NCBI GenBank assembly: GCA_032622095.1
Contig: CP136066.1
Coordinates: forward strand, 56,632,609-56,696,608
Length of the DNA: 64,000 nt
Source: Siphonodentalium dalli
Taxonomy: Eukaryota; Mollusca; Scaphopoda; Gadilida; Siphonodentaliidae
Direction: 5' to 3'
Shown: positions 22,100-33,492 of the stretch, one piece after another
How positions within the stretch are numbered: position 1 is the stretch's first letter
How the letters are laid out: each line of letters starts with the position of its first letter
Notes under the pieces: generated by a model
What the model saw: the letters and a program-made list of their open reading frames with translations, nothing else
What the model was told of the DNA's origin: nothing
Databases searched by the model: none
Made by a program: the position numbers and the translations under genes

Positions 22100-22917
22100 C
22101 AAAGCAGATTTTATTGGTATGATATGGTTAAGGATGTCGAACAGTGGTGTTGGTCATGCACAACTTGTGCTACCTGTAAACCTCCACCGTGAAGGCAATG
22201 GGTGCAATGACAACAGATCGGGCTAGTTACCCATGGGAACGAATGGCCCTGGATATTGTTCCAGAAATAGAGAGGGGTAACAAATATATGTTGGTTATAT
22301 CTGATTACTTTACCAAGTGGCCTGAAGCTTTTGCCCTACCAAATCACACAGCAGAGTCAGTTGCAGATATATTAGTAAGAGACATATTTTGTCGGTTTGG
22401 AGTTCCTGCTAAAATACATTCTGATCAGGGTGCCGAATTCAATTCCAAGTTGTTTAAGAAGATGTGTGAGCTTCTTGCTATCCACAAAACTCGGACAACA
22501 CCATATCATCCACAGTCTGATGGCTTAGTTGAGAGATTGAATAGAACATTGGTTGGTATGCTTAAATCCATGGTATCAGAGAAACAAAGAGATTGGGATA
22601 GATGTATTCCACATGCATTGCTGGCTTACAGATCAAGCATTCAGTCATCCACTAAGTATACACCATATTTCCTTATGTTTGGTAGAGAGGTAACACTTCC
22701 ATTAGATATTATGTATGGGGGTAGCGAGGAGAGATTTGACAGCACCATTGAATATGTGAATAAGTTGAGGAAAGATATGGATGATAGCTATAGTCGAGTT
22801 CGTGAAAATGCTAAGTTGGCACAGGAACGTCAGAAACATTTTTATGACAAACATCAAAGAGGTCCAGTATACAACATTGGAGATTTGGTCATGGTGTATA
22901 AGCCATTCTCCAAAAAA
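22100..22917 (+). pseudogene. pol: pol segment 3: integrase zinc finger end and catalytic core
   Basis: Between 22100 and 22188 a short frame gives SRFYWYDM and CTTCATCK, the Cys pair of the zinc finger, ending at a TGA created by a net one-base loss near 22188. The ATG frame from 22189 then carries the integrase core with catalytic Asp22 (ALDIV), Asp79 (HSDQGAEF) and Glu115 (GLVERLNRT), spaced D-56-D-35-E as in retroviral-type integrases. The core would insert the cDNA into chromosomes. The reading frame ends through one extra A in the run near 22911. Confidence 0.9.
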
Positions 22918-23506
22918 GGGTTATTCCCCCAAGCTTAGTAGAAATTGGGTGGGACCATTCTCCATCTGTAAAAAGATATCAGATCTAGTATACCGAGTGA
23001 AACTGATAGGCGGTCAGCAAAGGAGAATTATCCATTATGAGCGTATGAAGCCATTCAAGGGTGTCCTCAATACTGCAGGAGAAATGTCGAATGGAGTTGG
23101 TCCTGATGATCAGACAGGAATTAACGATAGTAGTCCTGTTTCTGTACAGGAAACAATGCCAGTTGCGAGAGAGTCAAATAAGGTTAGTCAAATCCCATCT
23201 GAATTGATGATTGTGGTAACGGATGTAGGGCTACCTGCTCGGACTGGTGATGTTGTCACCGACGACATATCAAGATCAACTCCCAGGTTGTCAGAAAATG
23301 ATTCTGCACAAAACATCATTGATGAAGGTAGGGCGTCTTTGGTTGAATCCACTGCTACTGATATCATTTCTCAGAAAGTCAACTCTGACACATTGCCCAA
23401 TAGTGTAAACAACAATCAAGGTTTGTCTCATACAGTTTCTCAAAGGACCAGATCCGGTCGTTTGACAAAAACTCCTAGTCATTTGCAGGATTATGAGTTA
23501 TCCTAG
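22918..23506 (+). pseudogene. pol: pol segment 4: integrase C-terminal domain and tail
   Basis: Continues integrase in the next frame, with a GPF-like NWVGPFSICKKISDLVY block and YRVKL, typical of Gypsy integrase C-termini. An RMKPF segment and a polar tail of about 130 residues ending at TAG 23504 follow. No chromodomain is evident. Sequence 23507-23797 is untranslated. Confidence 0.8.
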
Positions 23507-23798
23507 TAGTTCACAGGCAGGTATATCCATATCAGTTATAGCTGGGAGAAATTGGCTCTTCGATTAAAGTTTATTCCTACTGACAATCTAACAGTATCTC
23601 TGTTATGAGTAGTGTATATTGTTACCACAGTGGTAACCTTTTTAAATATACAGATTTAGTCCTGTTCCAATATTATACATCTGATTGGACAGTGTACAAT
23701 TGTTATAATTTTATTTATTGTATAGACTTTCAGCCTGTCTAAAATAAGGACGGTGTACAGTTGTGTTTTTATGATGAGAACATGAGGTCATGTTCTTG

Positions 23799-23811
23799 TG
23801 AAGGGTGGAGG
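23799..23811 (+). promoter_or_regulatory. Polypurine tract
   Basis: GAAGGGTGGAGG directly precedes the 3' LTR. RNase H would spare it to prime plus-strand synthesis. Confidence 0.7.
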
Positions 23812-24019
23812 TGTGTAACCGCTACGATCAACCACGACCGCTACGATCATCCACGGGACGACCGGAAGTGGGGCGAATCGGCGAGAGGACAGAAGTTAGG
23901 GACGAGGAGGCGCGAAGAGGGGAAAGAGACAGAGACGAGAGAAAAGAAAGAATACGAAGATCTTACGAGAAGCTAGACGATGGCAGAGTGAGTATAGATA
24001 GATACAAAGAAGTATTACA
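23812..24019 (+). repeat. 3' LTR
   Basis: 208 bp, TGTGTAACCGCTACG to AAGAAGTATTACA. It matches the 5' LTR with about eight differences and is followed by target duplication ATTCT. Confidence 0.9.
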
Positions 24020-24024
24020 ATTCT

Positions 24025-24687
24025 TTTACAGCCAAATACCATTAATTTTGTTTTGTCAACATTGACAATATATTAATATGCTATAGCCAGCTATGTTGCC
24101 CACATAATGACTCGACTGGACCAATTAACCCATTGCGTTTCACCAAGGTTGATCTCTACTCATCACGTTTTTCTAAATTGTATTCGCTAAGATATATAAT
24201 TGCACGATCGATCGTCCAGAATTGTGTTTGACCGTGGCCAGGTGGCAATTCTTCATTCACTCACATAATTATCATGCATGTGGTATGTTTAAAAAAATAT
24301 ATGATCTCAATGCATGTTTATCTACTTATATTAATTTCATGAGTATTAAGACAGTTCCGCAATTGAGTTCATTTTATTTTGCGACGTTTATTGTTCTACG
24401 CATAAGGTTTGACTCATTATATTCGCTGAGAAATTACACGGGCGATTTTTTCTTTGTAAGAAGAATCATGACTGTTGACAGAAATTGGTTATTCATTAAG
24501 TTAACAAGTGGACTTGTGTGTTAGCATGCAAAATATAACAATGCGAGTTGAGTAAAGATCAACAGCGAAAAGACATTCAGATACCTCCTTGAGAGATCGA
24601 CCGTCGCTGATAGAGCTTGGTAGACTCATTGTGCGAATTTGCAGCGGGCGACATGGCTTGCTATGGCATATTAATTATGACAACTAA
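24025..24687. other. AT-rich flank, no recognisable gene
   Basis: A 100-codon forward frame (24222-24524) has no recognisable motif and is rich in residues expected from AT-rich DNA. Probably non-coding. Confidence 0.4.
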
Positions 24688-25158
24688 TTGTCACCAAACT
24701 CCACCATAATAAATTGTCACACCTACTATGCCATCGCTTCTGTGGTACGTGTGTCCGCAACCAATATGTATCATATTGAGATCCCCATTTATTCTATAAA
24801 ACGGTTAATCCACCATGAACTTGCCGGGACTATTGCCCACAAACTCAACGACTGCGCTGAAAAAGTTTATAGCTTCATAGTTAAAAGGGAGAATCCTTAT
24901 CAACAGAAATCCGATTCTAAGTTGCATAACTTAATTAATTTCCAGAGGGTGCAATCCGACGCTTCTCTTAAAATCACCTCATTTTTCGACGATGGAGAGA
25001 AAGAGTATCTTGCTTTTCGACACGAACGATACATACAGAAGAACAAGAAGTTATCGGACACAATTCATAAAGTTAATTTGCCATGTTTTCTGAATGAACT
25101 TAGCACAAACCAGGGGTGTATTCATATGCATATACACATATTGTATTCGTTTATATGA
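24688..25158 (+). CDS. Hypothetical 156-codon ORF
   Basis: A long frame for this composition. The middle part (about residues 45-140) has a balanced charged composition with segments such as GTIAHKLNDCAEKVYSF, NLINFQRVQSDASLK and FFDDGEKEYLAFRHERY, unlike the low-complexity chance frames around it. No signal peptide, membrane segment or known motif was seen. The last 14 codons overlap the end of repeat E copy 2, so the frame may be read through into a repeat. It could be a host exon, part of a degraded transposon protein, or chance. Confidence 0.3.
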   Translation: MSPNSTIINCHTYYAIASVVRVSATNMYHIEIPIYSIKRLIHHELAGTIAHKLNDCAEKVYSFIVKRENPYQQKSDSKLHNLINFQRVQSDASLKITSFFDDGEKEYLAFRHERYIQKNKKLSDTIHKVNLPCFLNELSTNQGCIHMHIHILYSFI

Positions 25159-27640
25159 CAGGCAATTAAGTTGTGGTGGCCTATGTATTTTAGACCATGA
25201 GCTAATATGGAGTGGATAAAACACATGTTATACTCAGCTATAGTTTGTCTGGTTTCTTATCTATACATGCTAATAATTTATCTTGGAATTTATTGGGGGA
25301 TACAACATTACGGTGGGTTATGGCGCGTATATATACAGACGAAGAACGTTGGTTTTGTGAACATGTATTTTCTGCATTTTCATTTGTGTCTGTCACCGTG
25401 GTCACTTTAAGGCAGGGTGGGTGCAGGATTTCCTCGACACACGGTGGTTAACATTTGGATAAGTTAGCGTCCTTGTTTTCCACGCTACGATTACGATTTT
25501 CCTACCTTAATGTACGTTCATACACTGTCTGCACAGTATGGTTGCAGGCACTTCGTCGTGGAAAACGATATGGTGCCAGAATATGAATGGAAGCAAACAT
25601 ATACTAGTAAAATGCATCTGTGCCACATCGAACTACACGCGAAGTAAAATCTCCGTACTTCCACCTGTATCCGTGCTACCGGAATTTGCCTGTAAATAGC
25701 GTGTAATTATCTCGCAAGAATTACTCATACATGTATTTGAAGGCAAATGTCAGTAGCGCCGTTACAAGTGGAACTACATAAAACAGATATGTCATAGCAT
25801 AGCTAGCAGCAAATAATTTATCCCGACTGGTTACTTTTGGAACAGTAAACCCCCGATGGCTATAAATAGATCTGACAGTACTGCATATATTTGATCAATT
25901 CAGTACACGCGGAGCGATATGGAAATCAGTCACTCAATTTGCCAGCTTCTATATCTCACTTCCACCAATTGTCAACTAACTGAGATAATGCCTTTGTTTG
26001 CCCTAAAGGGATGAGTATATGCTAATGCATCGGAACAAAGCCCATCGATATTGAAGGAGGAACTATTTCGTCTGGCGTCGGGTCACATTTGTAATCACAC
26101 TGACAGCATACGGCCTTTTCAGGTAAAACTTCCGCCCGGTTGGATCGACAATTATTCTGCACACCAACCCTCCCACCCAATATTCCTGCTTCCGTTTTGG
26201 GAGGAGACACCCCTTGTGCTAACATATATGCTTCAGGACTAGAAATGAGATCGTAGACCAGGACCCCATGGTTGGCGCTTGGTGGTACCAAAAAAAGGCC
26301 CTTCACCAATGACAAGAAATCTGAAGGTCCATAAACATGTTTTCGATTACATGTACCTGTTGCTTAAGTGATTAATAAAAGATAGTCATTAAGGCAAACC
26401 TGTCTTGTTATTAATAACAACCATGTGGAATAAATTCTACTTCTCATGTCGATCGCTTTGGTAAAGATGCATGTTATATGCACGTTTAATTTCATATTAT
26501 GGCACCATGTGGTTTTCTATGACGAAATGCCTGCAAAACATACCGTGCAAACTTGCCAGCGTATGAACGTACCCTTAGGGCCTGCATTAGCAAGAGTACA
26601 TTTTGAAATTTAAAACTGTATTAACAGCTTACATTACGCTGGGAGCAACTTTGATGTAATTGCAGCATTTGGAGATGTCATGCGTTACACACTAATAATT
26701 TAAGGTGGACTCTTGGTATTATCTGATTTACGATAAGCGAATTGAAGTGTAAGTGATGTCGTCAGTGACGATTGTGTGAGTGAGTGTAGACTTAACCGGT
26801 TGGTCGTAAGTGCGTCGTAAGCAATACTGATTGTGCATTATTTGTTTCTTCACTACCCCGTGTTTTTCTCACGAAAAACTGGAGTTATATTATTGTTCCA
26901 TCCTTCCGTAATTCTGTCATTGTGTTCGCTTTTCGTTTTCGGATAATACTTTAGTAAGTGTGAACTATATGGAATTAAGTAGTCACATATATTAGCTAAC
27001 ACCCAAATACAGGTCAAATTCGATTCATGTTTGACTTGTCCAATTTCACTAGAGTTACAGCGGTTTTGTGGAATTTGCACTGATGTATAATAACTAAGTA
27101 AATTTGAACTAAATATAATAAATTTGGTGTGTGAGTTTACTAGCTCACACTACAGATCAAATTGTAATATGGATTCATCCTCCCTTTTTTTACCAGAATT
27201 ATAGCGATTTGCTGAAATACCACGGTCGTATTTTGCCACGTCCTAATGATATTTTTTTTGTCTGAATTTGATGAAGTAAATTTGATCTATATTTATAGGT
27301 TACCGTCCATTTGTATGTACGTTTACATATTTGTAAACAGAATGTTGATGTGACCTTTGTTATTCGATCATATTCAAACTGTATACGGCTCTTATGGGTG
27401 ACCTATGTATAGATATAAGAGCTTTGTATACCATTCATTAAGAGTTATGTATTTGAGCATGATCTTAAATTCTTTTGAACCATATGCACATTTTATAACA
27501 AGTCTGTGTGTGGATATGTGAAAATATCCTCCTATGCATTAGCATGGGACTGTTTGGTGATTGGATATGTATCAGATATCGCTATCTTTTGACCATGACT
27601 GATATATAGAATAGAACTGCATGGGTGTGATCCTAATAGG
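25117..27640. repeat. Dispersed repeat E, copy 2 (inverted)
   Basis: Inverse copy of 5765-10983 lacking that copy's Helitron, hAT-like element and foldback. It preserves their empty sites at 26982, 26898-26905 and 25138-25142. It has its own extra segment at about 25345-26695, absent from copy 1, which contains the TIR element at 25509-26574. Confidence 0.75.
25509..26574. mobile_element. TIR element with TACGTTCATAC ends, copy 1
   Basis: The left end TGTACGTTCATACACTG and right end GCGTATGAACGTACCC are inverted repeats. Subterminal parts also pair (for example GCAGGCACTTCGTCG near 25545 with CGAAATGCCTGC near 26525). TTA next to each end suggests a 3-bp TTA/TAA target duplication, as in PIF/Harbinger, but this is tentative. 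No transposase was found. Confidence 0.55.
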
Positions 27641-27939
27641 GAATGCTCCAGCCAGGAGACCAACCACAACAAATAATATAAACACACAATGTAAACATCC
27701 GCCAGTACATGCGCAATACGAGGTCTGATATATTTTACTACAAATCTATTACGCCAATCATGAGTACAGTTGCAAGCAAAACAATACAAACAACTAGCTG
27801 ATATAGACAATACAAACGGCGAATATATCTTTAGGTCATCTATATAGTCACAGTTGGTAGGGAATTTGTGTCATATATTACATATGTTGACAACTGGTTG
27901 ACTTGGGATCTATACTTGTGACTTGGGGCAAGTTGGGCA
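27641..27939. other. Short spacer, nothing recognised
   Basis: AT-rich sequence between repeat E copy 2 and the satellite, with no feature seen. Confidence 0.4.
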
Positions 27940-30530
27940 CTTATAACTTATTAGAAGGGATATTGGGCTCAGCTAGGGGGAGGGAAATGAGGTTATTTTT
28001 AATATTAAAATTGATACCATACATTTAACTTCAATTCTGCACTGTACATAGCACATTCCATCACTGTTAGTGTTTTTGGATATGTCTGCATATATATAAA
28101 AGAGATTCTTGGGCTCCCCAACGGTATTAACCGTGGCAGCATCCATGGTAAAACTATACAGCACCCATGCCTATATATTAATTATTTGGAATCAGTGTTT
28201 TCTCAGACTTATATAACCATTCTGAAAATTATTCCACATATGACTTTATAATATAGGTAGTCAATGAACACAAGTGGTTTGGGCACCTGGAATGGTTTAG
28301 GGCTCAGGGGAGCTAGGGCAATAATTGTGTTTCTAATAGACAAATTCGTATTGTCAACATGAATTGGGCCCTGTAATACATTATATGTGCTTCATTCCAG
28401 CACTTTTCGTGTTTTTGGATATGCCAGCATCTCTATAAAAGATTTGCAAAAGGCTCAGTCGGGATTTAACGTTTAAGGGTAATGTGTCGGCACAATAGCC
28501 CATAGGCTACAATCGTGATAAAACAGTACAGCACCCATGCATATAAACTCATATTTTGATTTCAGCTTTCTATCGAACTATACTCATTATTAGGATAATT
28601 CCCCATTTGACTTTAGAATATAGGCAGGCAATGAACAAAAATACTTGGGAATCTGGATTGGGTTTTGGGCTCAAGGGGAGGGGAATATTTTCGTTTATTA
28701 ATAGTTAAATTGGTATTTATAACTTTCATTGGGCCATGTAACACGTTATATGTGTTTTCGGATATGTCTGAATCAATACAAAAGACTTGTAAAAGTTTGG
28801 GCTCCTCGGTGGGATTTAAGGGCAAAAAGCCGGCCCGAAAAATCACATCACCCACGTTAAATCATACAGAACCGTGCCTTAAAATCATATATTGGAGACA
28901 TTTGACTTTCGAAATATAGGCAGGCAATCAACAAAGCATATATGGTCACCTGGGGTGGATTTTGGGCTCAGGGTGGGGACTATTTAATAGTCAAATTGCT
29001 ATAAACTTTAATTGGGCCCTGTAACCCATTATGTGGGAACCAGTCCAGTACTTTTAGTGTCTTTGGATAGGTATGCATCTATACAAATGTTTTGCAAAAA
29101 TCTTGGGCTCCTCAGTGGGTTTTAAGGGTATTGAGACAGACCAACATCCACAGCACACATGATAAAACCATACAGCACCTGTGCCAATAAAAACATATTT
29201 CTGGGTCAGTGTTGTCTCAGACTAATTGTGATAACAATTATTTGGGTACCTGAGTGGGATTGTGGGCTCTGGTCAGGAGGAGAGGAATATTTGGGTTTTT
29301 TAATAGTCAAGTTGGTATATTTAACTTGAATTGTGCCCTGTGGCCCACTATAGGTATCTACTTACAGCACTTTTATTCTTTTTGGACAGCTATGCATCTA
29401 CAAAAATGGTTTGCACAAAGTTTGGGCTCCTCGGTGGGTTTTAAGAGTATGGAGACAGCCCAACACCCACAGCACCCATGATAAAACCATACAGCACCCT
29501 GGCCTATGAAAACATATTTCTGAGTCAGTGATATCTCAGATTGTGCCCATTCTGATAATTATTCCAAATTTTACTTTAGAATATATAGAGGCAATGGGAA
29601 AAAATTAGTTGGGCACCTGGATGCGATTTTGGGCTCTGGTTAGGGGGAGTGGAATATTTGGTTTTTTTAATAGTTAAGTTGGTATATTTAACTTGAATTG
29701 GGGCCTGTGACCCATTATAGGTATCTACTTCCAGCATTTTTATTGTTTTTGGATAGTTATGCATATATACAAATGTTTTGCATAAAATGTGGGCTCCTCA
29801 GTGGGTTTTGAAGGGTATGGAGACAGCCCAACACCCACAGCACCCATTGTAAAATCATAGAGCACCCATGCCTATCAAAACATATTTCTGAGTCAGTTAT
29901 TTCTCAGACTATACCAATTCTGAAAACTACTCCACAGTTGACTTCATAATATATATAGGCAATGGGAGAAAAATTATTTGGACATCTGAATGGGATTTGG
30001 GCTCTGGTCAGGGGGAAGGGAATATTTGGGTTTTTTAATGGTCAAGATGTTATATTTAACTTGAATTGTGCCCTGTGACACATTAGAGGTATCTACTTCC
30101 AGCACTTTTATTGTTGCTGGACAGGTATGCATCTATACAAATGGTTTGCACAAAGTTTGGGCTCCTCAGTGGGTTTTAAGGGTATGGAGAAAGCCCAACA
30201 CCCACGGTACCCATGATAAAACCATACAGCACCCATGCCTATGAAAACATATTTATGGGTCATTGTGTCTCAGACTATACCTATTCTGAAAATGATTCCA
30301 CATTTGACTTTAGAATATATAGAGGCAATCTGATGGGAACAACATTATTTGGGCATCTGAATGGGATTTTGGGCTCTGGTCAGGGGGAGGAGAATATTTG
30401 GGTTTTTTAATAGTCAAGTTGGCATATTTAACTTGAATTGGGCACTGTGACCCATTATGGGTATCTACTTCTAGGTATCTTTGTGTTTTTGGAAAGATTT
30501 GCATCAGTTTTGGGTTTGCTGGTGGCTTCG
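27940..30530. repeat. Tandem satellite, 300-370 bp unit, eight copies
   Basis: The landmark TTGGGCTC plus a G-rich block recurs at about 27965, 28309, 28666, 28965, 29265, 29632, 29999 and 30371. Each unit also carries TGTTTTTGGA, a GGGCTCCTC..GTGGG block and CAGCACCCATG. The last four units are more alike and longer (about 367-372 bp) than the first four. There is no coding frame of interest. Confidence 0.9.
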
Positions 30531-30547
30531 TCTGGAAAATTAGTTAA

Positions 30548-30872
30548 TTAAATGGGTACTGTACACAAAATCCGGCCATCTATGGGACCATATTCTTTTA
30601 TACTCAACATAATATGTGGAACAATTGAATGAATTTGAGACATGTAAACATGTAAACAACATAGTAATTATAATGAAAATGAATATATGACTGAAGTCAT
30701 TTTCATTATAATTACCATGTTGTTTGCATAGTTCACAGAGCGCATGAGTGCATTTTGTACTAATTCATAGCTCAAATTCATTCATTGGTTCAATTTGGTT
30801 GCATATATTATGTTCCGTATAAAAGGAGATGGTGCCACAAATGACCCGATTTAGTGTACAGTACCCATTTAA
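30548..30872. mobile_element. TTAA-flanked foldback MITE
   Basis: Left end TTAAATGGGTACTGTACAC and right end GTGTACAGTACCCATTTAA are perfect inverted repeats including TTAA. The centre folds again: AACAACATAGTAATTATAAT at 30655 pairs with the complement near 30700-30725. Non-coding. Confidence 0.8.
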
Positions 30873-31282
30873 GTGTGGTTCTAAATTATAATATTCTGTT
30901 GAAGTTTGCTTTTGATCATACAAATAACCCCCATTGGATTATTAACAGAATGACCACACATAGCAGATGCCACATTCGATGTGCTCACAATACACCCCTG
31001 GCATACATGTTACTGCGTGATTATCTGCGCTATATCTTTATGTATTGTTACTCAATAACAACAAATTATAAATTATATTGTGTGTAGTGTGATTTTTATT
31101 ATGTGCTCACATGAGAATAATATAGTGCTAACACTTAACACATTATTTAGAATCGAACTTCACTTACCTGAAGGAATCTGTTTTCTGACTCTGGAAGAAG
31201 ATTGGTGTCTGGTGCGGCGCCGCGATGTATATGTATTGAGAGCGAAGAGCACCATGTGGCTGTGATGAGATCCTCTCTTCTA
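30873..31282. other. No recognisable feature
   Basis: Short frames only (77 and 61 codons), with no motif. Confidence 0.4.
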
Positions 31283-31490
31283 ACATGACAAATCTCTTAT
31301 ATAAGTATACGTGATCGTTTTCAGAATACCTAAACGAGATGCTATCGGGTTATGTTGTGACCATATGTCGTGAACGAATTAATATTTGTGCATGATAACA
31401 CATGACAAATCTATTATATATACGTAATCATTTCCACAGAAACTAAATAAGGTGCTATCGAGTAATGTTGTGAACATATGTCGTGAACGA
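31283..31490. repeat. Tandem duplication, about 115-bp unit
   Basis: Two units share ACATGACAAATCT, GAGATGCTATCG-like and CATATGTCGTGAACGAAT sequences. Confidence 0.75.
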
Positions 31491-31574
31491 ATGCATGTTA
31501 TAGATGAAAACTATATTAATAACAAAATAGTGTTTGCGCGTACGCAATAACTGGAGAGGATATGTTGTCGGATT

Positions 31575-32010
31575 GCACGCATAATTGCACAATGCGATAA
31601 GGGTACACTGACAAGTTTGCACGGCCTTTCTTGCAGCCATTATCTCATAGACAACCCTATGGCGCCAGCATATGAACGGCAGCATTCATATAAAAAGCAT
31701 ATTTACCAAAGCTAACGACATACGAAGTAAAATTTCTGTAGTTCCAAATGTAACGGTGTTCCTAATACTTTGCCAAAAATACCTGGATGGTTGATACTTA
31801 CAAGATAATTTCATTCCATTTACAAGGAAATGTCGATAGCATCGCTACTATATGTGAACTACATCGTTTTTACTTCGTATGTAGTTAGCTGTGGTACAGG
31901 TGCATTTGATAAGCATCATTACATTCGGTTCCTGTCATATTGTAGCTTGCTATACCAAAATGCCTTTCAGATATTGCCTGGAAAAATATCGAGTGTATGA
32001 ACGTACCCTA
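31575..32010. mobile_element. TIR element with GGGTAC ends, copy 2
   Basis: It starts GGGTACACTGACAAG and ends GTGTATGAACGTACCC, with TAA on both flanks. Internal halves are diverged inverted repeats. It shares CATACGAAGTAAAATTTC-like and ACATCG motifs with the element at 25509-26574. Confidence 0.55.
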
Positions 32011-33092
32011 ACAGACTGGCATGAGTTCTCCGAAACAGGTGGTTCATTGAGTCTCCTGCGATAGTGGCTTAGTCTAGTCGGAATAAGGACATGTTGCATC
32101 GCACATAGTTATCAAAATGGCTACTTCTACCAAATATTGACTCAGCTTTACACAATCATTATAAAGGCTTTGACCAAACATGCCAGTGCACTGTTTATTA
32201 GCAAAGTGCTTCTGGTGGATATGATATATCAATACATTATTATCAATATCAAAACATTACATTTTTGAATTTGTTGTTTTTAATTTGTTGGATATTTCCT
32301 GACCCAGAACTCAATAGTAAAGCAAAATCACACATACGTATAAATGGAATTACGTATAATATCCACCCAAGATTATCACTGGGACCTTATTTTTCGGAGA
32401 AACTCACCAGCTAGAACTGGAAACGAAAACAGTTCCAATATAGACACCCTCTTCCCACACCTTCCGGCCACCAACGAAGACCCACTGACCGCGTCACTGA
32501 CATTAACTGATAGACAACATTCCACAGCCTATGCAGAGGTTTGCAAAAAATGCATAGTTCTCAAATTGGGCAACGCCAGTTAAACCTGTTAGTGATAGCT
32601 ATAATATTATTTCAACCCATGGGTGTACGTCACATTCAAACTTGGTATTTTAGTGTGATAAAACAAAAACGCCTATCTTTGATTGGTTTAATAATAGTCG
32701 TAGAACACAATAATTCAGGTCCATGCATATATATATATATATATATATCTATTTTTTTTAAATACATTTATTTATTAACTCTTGAATGAATTGGACCTAA
32801 AACTCAGGCATAGCCTATTTTATTGGGTCCAAAACAGAAAAATACAAAATAGACAAACAAGGACACATGACAATCTAATGGTGTAATATCTTGTATCATG
32901 GAAATTCCTAATAATCATTAAGTATGAAGTCACTAAATGCACTAAATAAAACAAGGTTATCCTGAAAATACTATTGATGGCTATGAGTAAGAATTTAGAG
33001 TTTAAAATGTTTCAATATTCAGTTAAAGTTGTGATGATATAATAACCATAGATTTGAATGATGCGACACAGCCACTTGTATCAAACTGCAAG
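32011..33092. other. AT-rich, TA microsatellite only
   Basis: A TA tract lies at about 32725-32750. Frames at 32344-32583 and 32541-32789 have no motif. Confidence 0.4.
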
Positions 33093-33096
33093 TTAA

Positions 33097-33488
33097 CCCT
33101 TTACCCAACAAACCGGCCAAAACCGGCCAAATAAAGCTTCAACAGCCTAAATTATCTTCGGTCTGTCTCAATAGAACCATACACATATGGATATCATTGG
33201 AACCGGCTCCTTGACCACATTGTGATAGTTACAGTTATGCCCTGTGCCAATGCATTCTCTTATATATGCGAGTCGACCATAGGTCGCCTCGCATATATAA
33301 GAGAATGCATTGGCTTAAACAAAATCTGTTTTTAACACTTTTTACCATTTTTTCTTACATTCTTTAACAATTTTATAATTTTTAATGTGTTAAGCCAATG
33401 CATTCTCTTATATATTCGAGGCGACCTATGGTCGACTCGCATATATAAGAGAATGCATTGGCACATGGCCCTTCTATTGGGTAAAGGG
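33097..33488. mobile_element. TTAA-flanked MITE, copy 2 (piggyBac-like)
   Basis: Same family and identical length (392 bp) as 5311-5702, with TTAA at 33093-33096 and 33489-33492. The two hairpins lie at 33247-33313 and 33395-33461. Few differences from copy 1 are visible, so both insertions look recent. Confidence 0.9.
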
Positions 33489-33492
33489 TTAA

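Larger units (their letters stand above)
17064..24019 (+). mobile_element. Ty3/Gypsy LTR retrotransposon with SGNH-like ORF
   Basis: Full-length layout: 5' LTR, primer-binding site, SGNH-hydrolase-like ORF, gag, -1 frameshift site, protease, RT, RNase H, integrase, polypurine tract, 3' LTR. The order RT, RNase H, integrase defines Ty3/Gypsy (Metaviridae-type) elements. Flanks ATTCG (17059-17063) and ATTCT (24020-24024) are a degenerate 5-bp target duplication. The LTRs differ at roughly eight positions in 200 by eye, so the insertion is not recent. Four pol and two SGNH frame lesions make this copy non-functional as read. Confidence 0.95.
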
